Positions 24,901 through 31,048 of a stretch of 31,132 nucleotides of DNA are shown piece after piece. The first letter of the stretch is position 1; the number at the start of each line of letters is the position of its first letter. This stretch comes from JBGQAS01 sp964498605 (GTDB lineage: Bacteria > Chloroflexota > Anaerolineae > Anaerolineales > Anaerolineaceae): the NCBI GenBank assembly GCA_964498605.1, contig CAZCHK010000025.1, forward strand, positions 1-31,132. Direction: 5' to 3'. The position numbers and the translations under genes were made by a program. Below the pieces are notes generated by a model that made no database searches, was not told the origin of the DNA, and was given only the letters and a program-made list of their open reading frames with translations.

Positions 24901-25534
24901 CCGGGGACAGCGCCCGGGAACGGTGCTCGCTGATCTTGCCGTCGTCGATCATCGCGCGCATGTCTTCCTCGGAGAGCATTTCGATCTTGTTGATCTCATG
25001 CGAGGTGCGGAAACCGTCAAAGAAGTGCAAAAAAGGGATGCGCGACTCCAGGGTGGCTGCCTGGGAAATCAACGCGTTATCATGCGCCGTCTGCACGGAC
25101 GAGGACGCCAGCATGGCAAAGCCTGTCTGCCGGGCAGCCATCACGTCAGAGTGATCGCCAAAAATGGACAGCGCGTGCGTGGCAACCGTGCGCGCGGACA
25201 CGTGGAAAACGGTCGGCGTCAGCTCGCCAGCGATCTTGTACATGTTGGGGATCATCAACAGCAGCCCCTGGGAAGCGGTAAATGTTGTGGTCAACGAACC
25301 GGTCTGCAGCGCTCCGTGTACGGCACCAGCTGCTCCCCCTTCGGACTGCATCTCCGTGACACTGGGCACAGTGCCCCACAAATTGGGAATCTTTTTTGCC
25401 GCCCAGGCGTCTGAATGCTCTCCCATGCTCGAAGATGGGGTGATGGGGTAAATGGCAATGACTTCATTTAACCTGTACGCGACATGCGCCACGGCCTCAT
25501 TGCCATCGATCATGACTTGTTTTCTAGCCATCAT
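21944..25534 (-). CDS. nifJ: Pyruvate:ferredoxin (flavodoxin) oxidoreductase, single chain
   Basis: Oxidatively decarboxylates pyruvate to acetyl-CoA and CO2 and reduces ferredoxin, a hallmark of anaerobic metabolism. The 1196-residue protein is the fused homodimeric form. In order: domain I with YPITPSSSMGEH (about 29-40), the gamma-like region, a dicluster ferredoxin domain with CIQCGKCSFVC (near 700) and CTGCGLCVQAC (near 755), the CAGCGETPY region (near 830), and the TPP-binding GDGWAYDIGYGG (near 976). All cluster cysteines look intact. Two adjacent ATGs could serve; GGAG fits either. A TATAAT and a TGAAA-N5-TTTCA dyad lie upstream, so redox control is possible. Oxygen sensitivity is expected from the family. 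Confidence 0.97.
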   Translation of the reverse strand: MMARKQVMIDGNEAVAHVAYRLNEVIAIYPITPSSSMGEHSDAWAAKKIPNLWGTVPSVTEMQSEGGAAGAVHGALQTGSLTTTFTASQGLLLMIPNMYKIAGELTPTVFHVSARTVATHALSIFGDHSDVMAARQTGFAMLASSSVQTAHDNALISQAATLESRIPFLHFFDGFRTSHEINKIEMLSEEDMRAMIDDGKISEHRSRALSPDHPVLRGTAQNPDVFFQARETVNPFYDRTAVIVQNVMNRFAELTGRRYHLFDYYGAEDAERVIVIMGSGAETCEEAARYLNKKSEKVGVLNVRLYRPFSIEHFLKALPATVKSIAVLDRTKEPGAAGEPLYMDVVTALSEGLLPDQAKFSSMPRIVGGRYGLSSKEMTPAMAIGVFEELKKTSAKNHFTIGINDDVTNRSLDFDPEFCLSDEEIKSSVFIGLGSDGTVGANHNSIRIIGEETENYAQGYFFYDSKKSGTVTISHLRFGPRPIRAPYLVGTNEAQFVACHQFSFIDRFDMLKYARPGGIFLLNSIFGKDEVWDKLPKEVQRVLIDKHLKFYVIDAYEVANKVGLGGRINTIMQTCFFAISGVLPKDEAIAKIKESIKKTYGRRGEDVVRQNFEAVDQTLANLHEVSVPEAVTSSTTRRPVVPANAPEFVRNTLGPIMANDGDSLPVSKLPVDGTFPTATTRWEKRNIALEIPVWEPDLCIQCGKCSFVCPHAVIRQKVYDPKYLEKAPETFKSLDAKFKEFPGWKFTVQVAPEDCTGCGLCVQACPAKDKTNPERRAINMAPQLPLRESERRNWEFFISLPDPDRKTFETNVVKNVAQLRPLFEFSGACAGCGETPYIKLVSALIGDRLIVANATGCTSIYGGNLPTTPWAQNKEGRGPAWSNSLFEDNAEFGLGMRLTIDKQSEFARELVLKLREKIGESLADEILAADQKTESGIQQQRERVTELKHRLESIKEPLAGQLRSVADFLQRKSVWIMGGDGWAYDIGYGGLDHVLASGKNVKVLVLDTEVYSNTGGQSSKSTPLAAVARFAASGKELPKKDMGMIAMTYGYIYVARIAMGYSDVQTLKAIQEAEAYDGPALIIAYSHCINHGIDMSRGLEQQKLAVQSGAWPLFRYNPDLIKEGKNPLVLDSKDPTIPVKDYAYNETRYRMLVQSDEARAEMLIMQAQKEVNKRWEMYKQMANMSYQAPDKPETAV

Positions 25535-25579
25535 AACAACTCCTTAATTGAAGTGGATAACCTGTAGTGTGCGGCACTT

Positions 25580-25627
25580 ATTATATCGCAGATAAGCTCT
25601 GGTGTGGATTTTTGAAATATACTTTCA
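25580..25627 (-). promoter_or_regulatory. nifJ: nifJ promoter with upstream dyad
   Basis: TATAAT (25580-25585) on the minus strand predicts a start near 25573, about 39 nt before nifJ. The -35 is poor. At 25613-25627 lies TGAAA-TATAC-TTTCA, a perfect 5-5-5 inverted repeat centred near -47, nested in a longer TTTTGAAA/TTTCAAAA dyad (25610-25650). A weak -35 with an upstream dyad suits an activator or redox regulator such as Rex- or FNR-type, but neither consensus matches exactly. Confidence 0.4.
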
Positions 25628-25664
25628 CTCAGTATAACTATGTTTCAAAATTTTGCGGGGTGAG

Positions 25665-26198
25665 TCACAGCCGGTTCTGCCCTGCAATCCTGAGCAGCAG
25701 TGCGGCCAGCGTCTTGCCGTCTTTGATCTGATTGGCAGCGACCATGCGGGTCACATCATCCCAGGGGATCTTCACCACTTCCAGGAATTCATCTTCATCA
25801 CCCGGTAGCGGGTCGTCCGCCAGCTGCTCGGCCAGGTAGACGTACATGTGTTCGGAACTGTATCCCGGCGCGAGGAAAAAATCCCCCAGCAGCGTGATCT
25901 TCTCTGCCGACATGCCCGTTTCCTCTCGGACCTCGCGCCTGGCGCACTCCAGGGGATCTTCCCCGTCCCCCAGCGTTCCGGCGGGGAGCTCCAGCAGGTC
26001 AACGTCAGCGCCGACCCGGAACTGCCGTACAAAAATAATACTGCCCTGGGCATCCACGGGGATGATCGTCACCGCCCCGTTGTGGCGCAGGCGATCGTAT
26101 TCCGTGAGTTTTCCGTTCGGCAGCTGCAGGTCCACTTTTTCGATGCTGAAAGCTCTGGCCTGGTAGGTTGTTCTGAATGATATGATCCTGCTCTTCAT
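25665..26198 (-). CDS. NUDIX hydrolase, ADP-ribose pyrophosphatase type
   Basis: A 177-residue NUDIX enzyme that most likely hydrolyses ADP-ribose or related nucleoside diphosphate sugars. The NUDIX box is perfect (G-x5-E-x7-REVREETGM), and the FVRQFRVGADVDLLELPAG segment before it is typical of ADP-ribose pyrophosphatases, where the ELPAG strand shapes the substrate pocket. I use the ATG at 26198 because AGGAGG lies 3 nt upstream; an in-frame start at 26312 would run through the terminator and the upstream LysM gene. An intrinsic terminator ends just before the ribosome-binding site, so it may be expressed by read-through from the LysM gene. Confidence 0.93.
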   Translation of the reverse strand: MKSRIISFRTTYQARAFSIEKVDLQLPNGKLTEYDRLRHNGAVTIIPVDAQGSIIFVRQFRVGADVDLLELPAGTLGDGEDPLECARREVREETGMSAEKITLLGDFFLAPGYSSEHMYVYLAEQLADDPLPGDEDEFLEVVKIPWDDVTRMVAANQIKDGKTLAALLLRIAGQNRL

Positions 26199-26209
26199 GT
26201 CCTCCTGAC

Positions 26210-26238
26210 AAAAAAACCAGGCGGGGTTGGCCCGCCTG
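26210..26238 (-). terminator. Intrinsic terminator after the LysM gene
   Basis: On the minus strand an 8-bp GC-rich stem (26231-26238 with 26218-26225) with a 5-nt loop is followed by seven T. It lies after the LysM stop and ends about 12 nt before the NUDIX ATG. Confidence 0.85.
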
Positions 26239-26256
26239 AAGTGTTCCACGGATTTA

Positions 26257-26934
26257 CTACGGAATATACAGGACCTGTCCGCTGGATAAGGTGTACGGCT
26301 CGACCAGTCCATTGGCCGCGATGATCAGGTTGGGATCAGCGTCACCGAACTCACAGGCGATGCTGAAGATGGTTTCGCCATAGGTCACGGTATAACTGGT
26401 TGGATGCGGCTTCAGCGCGCGATCCGCTGGAAAACTGCCGCTCTGCGGGATCGTGATCGTCGTTCCCGGGTCCAACGTGCCCGAACAGGCTGCATTTGCG
26501 CTGGTCAGGTCGGCGGGGTTCACGTTGTACCGCCTGGCCAGGCAGTAGCAGGTTTCACCTTTCTGCACAACGACCGACAAGGGCCGTCCCGGCGTGGAGG
26601 TGGCGAAAGGCAGGTGGGTGGGCTGCGTGGTCGAGGTCGAGAGACTGATGCCTCCCGTCGCCGTTGCCACGCCAAGCGTTCCGGAGGACAGGGTGCTGGT
26701 TGCCCCCTGGGTGGGGAGCGCGTTGGTGGCCTGTCCGCCTCCGGCCAGCGCTTCGGCTGTCTGAGTCTGGCTGACCACGTCATGGACGATCTGCGCGCTG
26801 GTCACAACCGGGAACGGTGCGCCGCCCGTGCTGGTGGCCTGCACGGAAGGTGATGTCGCAGGCATGCTGCACGCAGCCAGCAGCACTCCACCCAACAGTA
26901 ACGCAGGAAGTTTCCTCAGGAATTTCTTCATCAT
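26257..26934 (-). CDS. LysM-domain lipoprotein
   Basis: A 225-residue exported protein. The signal peptide ends in the canonical lipobox LAAC (Cys22 counted from the first Met). A long Ala/Thr/Ser/Gly-rich linker (about 25-115) precedes two LysM modules (about 118-160 and 176-225), which bind N-acetylglucosamine in peptidoglycan or related glycans. The first module carries an extra Cys pair (CYC) and a third Cys nearby. No enzyme domain is attached, so it may be a wall-binding adaptor. Two adjacent ATGs could start translation; GGAG is 7 nt upstream. A TTGACG-N17-TACTAT promoter lies before it. Confidence 0.9.
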   Translation of the reverse strand: MMKKFLRKLPALLLGGVLLAACSMPATSPSVQATSTGGAPFPVVTSAQIVHDVVSQTQTAEALAGGGQATNALPTQGATSTLSSGTLGVATATGGISLSTSTTQPTHLPFATSTPGRPLSVVVQKGETCYCLARRYNVNPADLTSANAACSGTLDPGTTITIPQSGSFPADRALKPHPTSYTVTYGETIFSIACEFGDADPNLIIAANGLVEPYTLSSGQVLYIP

Positions 26935-26978
26935 GTCCGGTCTCCTTCAAAACAATAGACAATATTTTCTATTCTACG

Positions 26979-27007
26979 ATAGTAGCACAAGGGCATAGAT
27001 GCGTCAA
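26979..27007 (-). promoter_or_regulatory. Promoter of the LysM-lipoprotein gene
   Basis: TTGACG (27002-27007), a 17-bp spacer and TACTAT (26979-26984) with a TGC extended -10. Predicted start near 26972, giving a leader of about 38 nt. Confidence 0.55.
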
Positions 27008-27015
27008 GCGTCGGG

Positions 27016-27021
27016 TATACT
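27016..27021 (+). promoter_or_regulatory. -10 box for the DNPH1-like gene
   Basis: TATACT on the plus strand, with a predicted start near 27028 and a 20-nt leader holding GGGAG. The -35 is weak. The promoter overlaps the divergent LysM promoter region, so the two may compete. Confidence 0.45.
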
Positions 27022-27047
27022 AGACAAAATTTAACATGGGAGCGTAT

Positions 27048-27482
27048 ATGAACATCTTTTTTTCCTGTTCGATCACAGGTGGACGCGATGACCAGCACGT
27101 ATATCAAGCCATCATCGATTATTTGAAACACTCCGGCCACACGCTCCCAACTGCCCACCTGGCGCAGGAGAACGTGCTGGACCTTGAAGCATCAAGCTCG
27201 GCCCAGGAGATATTCCAGCGTGATGTGGATTGGATTTGGGGGTGTGACGGCCTGATTGCCGAAGTAAGCACACCCTCCCACGGGGTTGGCTACGAGATCG
27301 CGTTTGCCCTGTCCATTGGAAAACCCGTCCTGTGCCTCCATCAAAAAAACAGGCGCGTTTCCAAGATGATCAGCGGGAATTCCCACCCCCTGATCAGCGT
27401 GAGCGAGTATGCTGAAGAGGGCGAGCTGTTCGCTTCGATCGATCACTTCCTGGAGGAGCTCCACAAGCTTAAGCGGCATTGA
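27048..27482 (+). CDS. DNPH1/RCL-like nucleotide N-glycosidase
   Basis: A 144-residue member of the nucleoside 2-deoxyribosyltransferase fold. Its closest pattern is vertebrate DNPH1 (RCL), which hydrolyses 5-hydroxymethyl-dUMP and related deoxynucleoside monophosphates. It shares FFSCSITGGRDD at the start, QRDVDW with Asp59, and AEVSTPSHGVGYE with the nucleophile Glu83. These two residues are offset by the same 21 positions from my recollection of human Asp80 and Glu104. I use the ATG at 27048, with GGGAG 5 nt upstream; an ATG at 27036 would add four residues before the usual N-terminus. A housecleaning role against modified nucleotides is inferred. A generic deoxyribosyltransferase is the alternative. 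Confidence 0.85.
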   Translation: MNIFFSCSITGGRDDQHVYQAIIDYLKHSGHTLPTAHLAQENVLDLEASSSAQEIFQRDVDWIWGCDGLIAEVSTPSHGVGYEIAFALSIGKPVLCLHQKNRRVSKMISGNSHPLISVSEYAEEGELFASIDHFLEELHKLKRH

Positions 27483-27539
27483 GTGGTCGGTCTTATTCGC
27501 CGCCCGGGTTAGAAAATTGTTAAACCCGTCCATTTAATC

Positions 27540-27567
27540 TTGACTCCAGCACAGGTACTCATACAAT
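27540..27567 (+). promoter_or_regulatory. Promoter of dnaJ (leaderless start)
   Basis: TTGACT (27540-27545), a 16-bp spacer and TACAAT (27562-27567). The ATG at 27575 is 7 nt downstream and has no Shine-Dalgarno. No CIRCE inverted repeat is present. Confidence 0.55.
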
Positions 27568-27574
27568 AGTTCTC

Positions 27575-28474
27575 ATGGAATACAAGGACTATTACAAGAT
27601 CCTGGGCGTCAGCAAAAGCGCATCGCAGGATGAGATCAGGAAAGCTTACCGCAAGCTGGCCAAGGAGTACCATCCTGATCGCAACCCTGGCAACAAATCT
27701 GCCGAGGCGAAATTCAAGGAATTGAACGAAGCCAACGAGGTGCTCAGTGATGAAAAGAAAAGAGCCCTGTACGACCAGATGGGGTCCGACTACACTCGCT
27801 ATCAGCGACAGGGCGGTTCGCCCAACAGCTACAACTGGGATCAATGGCAGCAGTCGGCAGGCGGGAATTTCGAGGTGGACCTGGAGGACCTGTTCGGCTT
27901 CTCCGAATTCTTCAATTCGTTTTTTGGCGGGATGCCTGGCCGCCGATCGGGACGCAGGTCCGCGCAGCCTCGCCGCGTCGAGCAGCCGGTGACCATCACG
28001 CTGCAGGAAGCGTTTCAGGGGGGAAAACGACTGCTGCAAATGGATCGCAAACGCATGGAGGTGCAAATCCCGCGCGGAGTTCAAAACGGGTCAAAAATCC
28101 GCTTTGCGGGTCAAGGTCCCACTCTTTCAAACGGACAGCCAACTGATCTGTACCTGGTGATCGATGTCCAGAATGATCCAATGTTCGAGAGACAGGGAGA
28201 TGACCTGCACACGACCACGCACATCGATCTGTATACTGCCGTCCTTGGCGGCAGCACGATCGTCAGCACACCAGGCGGCAACGTTTCATTAACAATACCT
28301 GCAGGCACGCAGCCAGACCGCATATTCCGCCTGGCAGGCAGGGGAATGCCCAAACTGAGGAACCCGAGCCAACAAGGCGACCTTTACGTGCACGTAAAGG
28401 TCAGGCTTCCGCAGCAGCTTTCTCAAAGCCAAAAAGCTCTCTTCGAACAGCTGCGGGGCTCAAAAACAGGATAA
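27575..28474 (+). CDS. DnaJ-type co-chaperone without zinc finger (CbpA-like)
   Basis: A 299-residue Hsp40. The J domain (1-70) carries the HPD motif at 33-35, which stimulates the ATPase of DnaK. A short Gly/Phe-type linker (about 75-130) follows, with no CxxCxGxG zinc-finger repeats, so it is the CbpA/DjlA-type class B form and not DnaJ proper. The two C-terminal beta-sandwich client-binding domains begin near PVTITLQEAFQGG and end near QGDLYVHVKVRLP. It is followed after 18 bp by an HtrA-type protease, a common quality-control pairing. DnaK is not in the window. Confidence 0.93.
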   Translation: MEYKDYYKILGVSKSASQDEIRKAYRKLAKEYHPDRNPGNKSAEAKFKELNEANEVLSDEKKRALYDQMGSDYTRYQRQGGSPNSYNWDQWQQSAGGNFEVDLEDLFGFSEFFNSFFGGMPGRRSGRRSAQPRRVEQPVTITLQEAFQGGKRLLQMDRKRMEVQIPRGVQNGSKIRFAGQGPTLSNGQPTDLYLVIDVQNDPMFERQGDDLHTTTHIDLYTAVLGGSTIVSTPGGNVSLTIPAGTQPDRIFRLAGRGMPKLRNPSQQGDLYVHVKVRLPQQLSQSQKALFEQLRGSKTG

Positions 28475-28492
28475 TCCTTGAGGAGAAGCACT

Positions 28493-29650
28493 ATGGTAAG
28501 AAAACGCATTTTCACACTTCTCATTTTAATCATCGCAGGAGCGTTAGCCTCCTGCCAGTTGCTGCCTTCAGCGCTGTTTCAGCCTACCGCCAGCCCCACT
28601 CAGTCCGCATCAGCCGAGATCGAACCACTGGAGAGCGAGGCGCCCAGCCTGTCCAGTCGCGGAGACCGGTTGTCGGAGATTTACCAGCTGGTCAATCCCG
28701 GCGTCGTGGCCATCCAGACCCTCACCGTCGAAGGCGGATCGCAAGGTTCCGGGTGGGTATACGATAAACAAGGACACATCATTACAAATTTCCATGTCGT
28801 CGAAGGCGCGACGGACCTTGAAGTGGATTTCCCCTCAGGAATCAAAGTCCGCGGCACCGTGATCGCGACGGACAAGGATTCTGATCTTGCAGTGATCGAA
28901 GTGGCCGTGAGCCCCGATGACCTGTATCCCCTGACCATGGGGGATTCCTCGACATTGCAGGTGGGTGAAACGGTGATCGCCATCGGCAATCCCTTTGGAC
29001 TGAACAGCTCCATGACTGTTGGGATCATATCCGCGCTGGGCAGAACGCTGGAATCCCTGCGGCTTTCCCCTTCCGGGGGCTATTTCAGCACGTCCGATGT
29101 GATCCAGACAGACGCGGCAATCAATCCTGGCAATTCCGGTGGGCCGCTGCTGAATATTGATGGGCAGGTGATCGGCATCAACCGGGCCATCCAGACCGCG
29201 GGAAACTCGGTGTACGGTGTGGAATCCGGAAACATCGGCATCGGCTTCGCGATCCCGATCAACATCGTGAAGAAGGTCGTTCCGGAGTTGATCGCGAACG
29301 GTGCGTATGCTTATCCGTACCTGGGACTCAGCAGCATCGATCAGTTATCGCTCATCCAGCTGGAAGCCCTCGGCCTGGAAAATGTCAGCGGCGCCTATGT
29401 CGTCAGCGTGGTAGAGGACGGTCCTGCCGACAAGGCCGGTTTGCAAGGCGGTACAACCCCCACCGAGATCCCCGACCTTCTTGCCGGCGGCGACGTCATC
29501 CTGGCCATTGATGGAATGCGCATCAACACTTTCTCGGAATTTCTCACCTATCTGATCCAATACAAAAGTCCTGGGGACAAAGTCACCTTGAGCATTCTCC
29601 GCGGCGGGCAAAACCTCGACGTGGAGGTCACGCTGGGCAACCGGCCTTAA
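28493..29650 (+). CDS. HtrA/DegP-type lipoprotein serine protease
   Basis: A 385-residue surface protease. The signal peptide ends in lipobox LASC (Cys21). A trypsin-like domain follows with a complete triad: His101 in TNFHVVEG, Asp131 in KDSDLAVIE, and Ser215 in NPGNSGGP. A single C-terminal PDZ domain (about 285-380) fits the HtrA/DegS layout. I use the ATG at 28493 because AGGAGA lies 6 nt upstream; an in-frame TTG at 28478 overlaps that ribosome-binding site. It sits 18 bp after the DnaJ-like gene, so the two are one operon. Role: degradation of misfolded extracytoplasmic proteins, by family knowledge. Confidence 0.95.
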   Translation: MVRKRIFTLLILIIAGALASCQLLPSALFQPTASPTQSASAEIEPLESEAPSLSSRGDRLSEIYQLVNPGVVAIQTLTVEGGSQGSGWVYDKQGHIITNFHVVEGATDLEVDFPSGIKVRGTVIATDKDSDLAVIEVAVSPDDLYPLTMGDSSTLQVGETVIAIGNPFGLNSSMTVGIISALGRTLESLRLSPSGGYFSTSDVIQTDAAINPGNSGGPLLNIDGQVIGINRAIQTAGNSVYGVESGNIGIGFAIPINIVKKVVPELIANGAYAYPYLGLSSIDQLSLIQLEALGLENVSGAYVVSVVEDGPADKAGLQGGTTPTEIPDLLAGGDVILAIDGMRINTFSEFLTYLIQYKSPGDKVTLSILRGGQNLDVEVTLGNRP

Positions 29651-29656
29651 TCAGCA

Positions 29657-29691
29657 ATAAAAAAGAAGCGCCGCAATCATTATTGCGGCGC
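29657..29691 (-). terminator. Intrinsic terminator after the coiled-coil membrane protein gene
   Basis: A 10-bp perfect GC-rich stem (29682-29691 with 29668-29677) with a 4-nt loop. On the minus strand it is followed by a T-rich tract. On the plus strand the tail is not T-rich, so it serves the minus gene best and may only partly stop htrA transcripts. Confidence 0.85.
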
Positions 29692-29696
29692 CTGGA

Positions 29697-30311
29697 TCAC
29701 TGATTATCTTCTATCCCCCGCAGGTAGTAATTCAAGTTGTTGATCAGCACTTCCAACTGCGTCAGCGATTTTTGCGGGCTGCTGGAAAGCTGCGAAATGG
29801 CTTCGTTCAAAGGACCTGACAGCCCTTCCACTGAATCCTGCTCGTCCACCAGCAACACAAGCTCATCCATGTAGCCTTTTGCCACATTGAGCGCGGTACG
29901 CGCGGATGCCGTATCGATTCTACCCAACGCTTCCTGAGCCTCCTTCGCGCCGAACAGGACAGCGTAGGCATTCTTGAGAAGCTCCGCTTTCTGTGCGGCG
30001 GCTGCGCTCTCTTCCAGGTCCTGTGAGCACGCAAAGAGAGCCTCCCCTTTTTCTTCAGAAGCGGCTTTGTTGACCTCATTATTTTGATACAGCTGGTCGT
30101 ACTGTTGTGTCAGTGTTTTGTACGCGGCATCTTTCGGTAAATACAGCGTGAAGAAAAGCACTCCCGCGCCAATGATCATTCCAAACAGTACCAGCAGCGC
30201 CCACAAACCCATCTTCCGCCAGAACTGCGTTTGCCTTTCCTGTGCTTTTTCCTTGGATTCAGGTGGCTTGATCGGAACGATCTCAGCATTCTGATTGTCT
30301 TGTTTTCCCAT
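29697..30311 (-). CDS. Membrane protein with coiled coil, unknown function
   Basis: A 204-residue protein. A charged cytoplasmic N-terminus (about 1-33) leads to one membrane helix (about 35-60), then a Gln/Glu/Ala-rich helical region (about 63-204) with coiled-coil character. There is one Cys (in FACSQD). No family is recognised. I use the ATG at 30311, with AGGAG 5 nt upstream; a GTG two codons earlier is less likely. It follows the infA terminator and has a TATACT at 30328-30333, so it is probably a separate transcript. Confidence 0.8.
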   Translation of the reverse strand: MGKQDNQNAEIVPIKPPESKEKAQERQTQFWRKMGLWALLVLFGMIIGAGVLFFTLYLPKDAAYKTLTQQYDQLYQNNEVNKAASEEKGEALFACSQDLEESAAAAQKAELLKNAYAVLFGAKEAQEALGRIDTASARTALNVAKGYMDELVLLVDEQDSVEGLSGPLNEAISQLSSSPQKSLTQLEVLINNLNYYLRGIEDNQ

Positions 30312-30327
30312 TATCACTCCTGGTTTA

Positions 30328-30333
30328 AGTATA
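30328..30333 (-). promoter_or_regulatory. -10 box of the coiled-coil membrane protein gene
   Basis: TATACT on the minus strand, 16 nt before the ATG at 30311. No clear -35 at 16-18 bp. It overlaps the region just after the infA terminator. Confidence 0.35.
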
Positions 30334-30350
30334 CCAACATATCCCGGACA

Positions 30351-30371
30351 AAAATGTCCCCTTCCGGGGAC
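30351..30371 (-). terminator. Intrinsic terminator after infA
   Basis: On the minus strand GTCCCC (30366-30371) pairs with GGGGAC (30356-30361) around a 4-nt loop, followed by ATTTTT. It closes the rpsU-infA transcript. Confidence 0.7.
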
Positions 30372-30381
30372 GCTTGATCAG

Positions 30382-30639
30382 TTATTTTGACTCTTCGGCG
30401 GGAGACATGGCAGTGGTTTTTTTGGCCCGGTACACGATCCGCCCGCGGGTCAGATCATATGGAGACATTTCCACGCGCACATGGTCACCCAGCAGTATGC
30501 GGATGTAGTACTTGCGCATTTTTCCTGAAAGATACGCCAGCACCTCGTGTCCATTATCCAGCCTGACACGAAACTGCGTGCCTGGAAGCGCTTCGATGAT
30601 CAATCCATCAACCTGTATCTTATCTTCTTCCTTCGCCAT
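30382..30639 (-). CDS. infA: Translation initiation factor IF-1
   Basis: An 85-residue OB-fold protein that binds the ribosomal A site during initiation. The core matches the family well: IEALPGTQFRVRLDNGHEV, then AYLSGKMRKYYIRILLGD and SPYDLTRGRIVYR. The C-terminal tail (KKTTAMSPAEESK) is about 12 residues longer than in E. coli IF-1 (72 residues). A GGGAG ribosome-binding site precedes the ATG. It lies 37 bp after rpsU. In most bacteria infA is in the ribosomal-protein or secY cluster; here it pairs with rpsU. Confidence 0.97.
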   Translation of the reverse strand: MAKEEDKIQVDGLIIEALPGTQFRVRLDNGHEVLAYLSGKMRKYYIRILLGDHVRVEMSPYDLTRGRIVYRAKKTTAMSPAEESK

Positions 30640-30676
30640 AACCTACTCCCTTCGATCCGGTGACAGTCCGCGCAAA

Positions 30677-30880
30677 TTACTCTGCCGTATTGTTTTGCCA
30701 CTGGCGGCGCTTGATGCGGCGGGCTGATTTCTTTTGGTCCGCACGCCTCTGTTCACTTTTGGAAACAAACCAGCGTTTGCGTCGAATGGTGCTCAGCACA
30801 CCGCTCTTGACGACCTTCTTTCGAAAGCGCTTGAGCAGCATGTCCTGTGACTCATTCTGGCGTAATGTTACTCTAGTCAT
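30677..30880 (-). CDS. rpsU: 30S ribosomal protein S21
   Basis: A 67-residue, highly basic ribosomal protein needed for initiation on natural mRNAs. The family core is visible as RQNESQDMLLKRFRKKVVKSGVLSTIRRKRWF, with a basic C-terminal tail. A strong AGGGAGGTGAG ribosome-binding site precedes the ATG, but it can be paired in a small hairpin (30893-30908). The leader upstream has a promoter (31049-31078) and a terminator-like hairpin (30915-30942), so this ribosomal protein and infA are probably controlled by attenuation or by protein feedback. Confidence 0.95.
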   Translation of the reverse strand: MTRVTLRQNESQDMLLKRFRKKVVKSGVLSTIRRKRWFVSKSEQRRADQKKSARRIKRRQWQNNTAE

Positions 30881-30892
30881 TGTTTCTCACCT

Positions 30893-30908
30893 CCCTTCAG
30901 TTGAAGGG
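30893..30908 (-). promoter_or_regulatory. rpsU: Hairpin sequestering the rpsU ribosome-binding site
   Basis: CCCTTC and GAAGGG (6 bp) with a 4-nt loop. The 3' arm on the transcript overlaps the AGGGAGG ribosome-binding site of rpsU. It could lower initiation unless opened, for example by a ribosome translating the small upstream ORF that ends here. Confidence 0.5.
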
Positions 30909-30947
30909 TGAATCAAAAACCGGCTGCAAGCTGACCAGCCGGATCAT
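30897..30947 (-). CDS. Possible 16-codon leader ORF before rpsU
   Basis: An ATG at 30947 opens a frame of 16 residues (MIRLVSLQPVFDSPFN) that ends in TGA at 30897-30899, inside the loop of the SD-sequestering hairpin. A weak GGGAA lies upstream. The frame spans the terminator-like hairpin. It may be a leader peptide coupling translation to attenuation, or chance. Confidence 0.3.
   Translation of the reverse strand: MIRLVSLQPVFDSPFN
30915..30942 (-). terminator. Terminator-like hairpin in the rpsU-infA leader
   Basis: On the minus strand CCGGCTG (30936-30942) pairs with CAGCCGG (30920-30926) around a 9-nt loop, followed by five T. It lies in the 5' leader of rpsU and so would act as an attenuator. 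Confidence 0.55.
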
Positions 30948-31048
30948 GATTTCCCAATAATGAAAAAATATGATTTCGGATGTCGCCTGCGCAAACCTCC
31001 AGTAATTGATTTCAAAAAACCTGTGCAATGCTTTCGCCTGCGGACAGT

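Noticed and set aside
24596..25414. A 272-codon plus-strand frame within nifJ
   Set aside because: Antisense to the highly conserved N-terminal part of PFOR; low-complexity His/Arg-rich translation.
27505..27529. Inverted repeat between the DNPH1-like gene and dnaJ as CIRCE or terminator
   Set aside because: It lacks the TTAGCACTC/GAGTGCTAA halves of CIRCE and has no T tract; only a weak CGGGTT/AACCCG hairpin.
30961..31006. A second small frame with a TTG start next to GGAGG in the rpsU leader
   Set aside because: The ribosome-binding site is only 1 nt from the TTG, too close for initiation.
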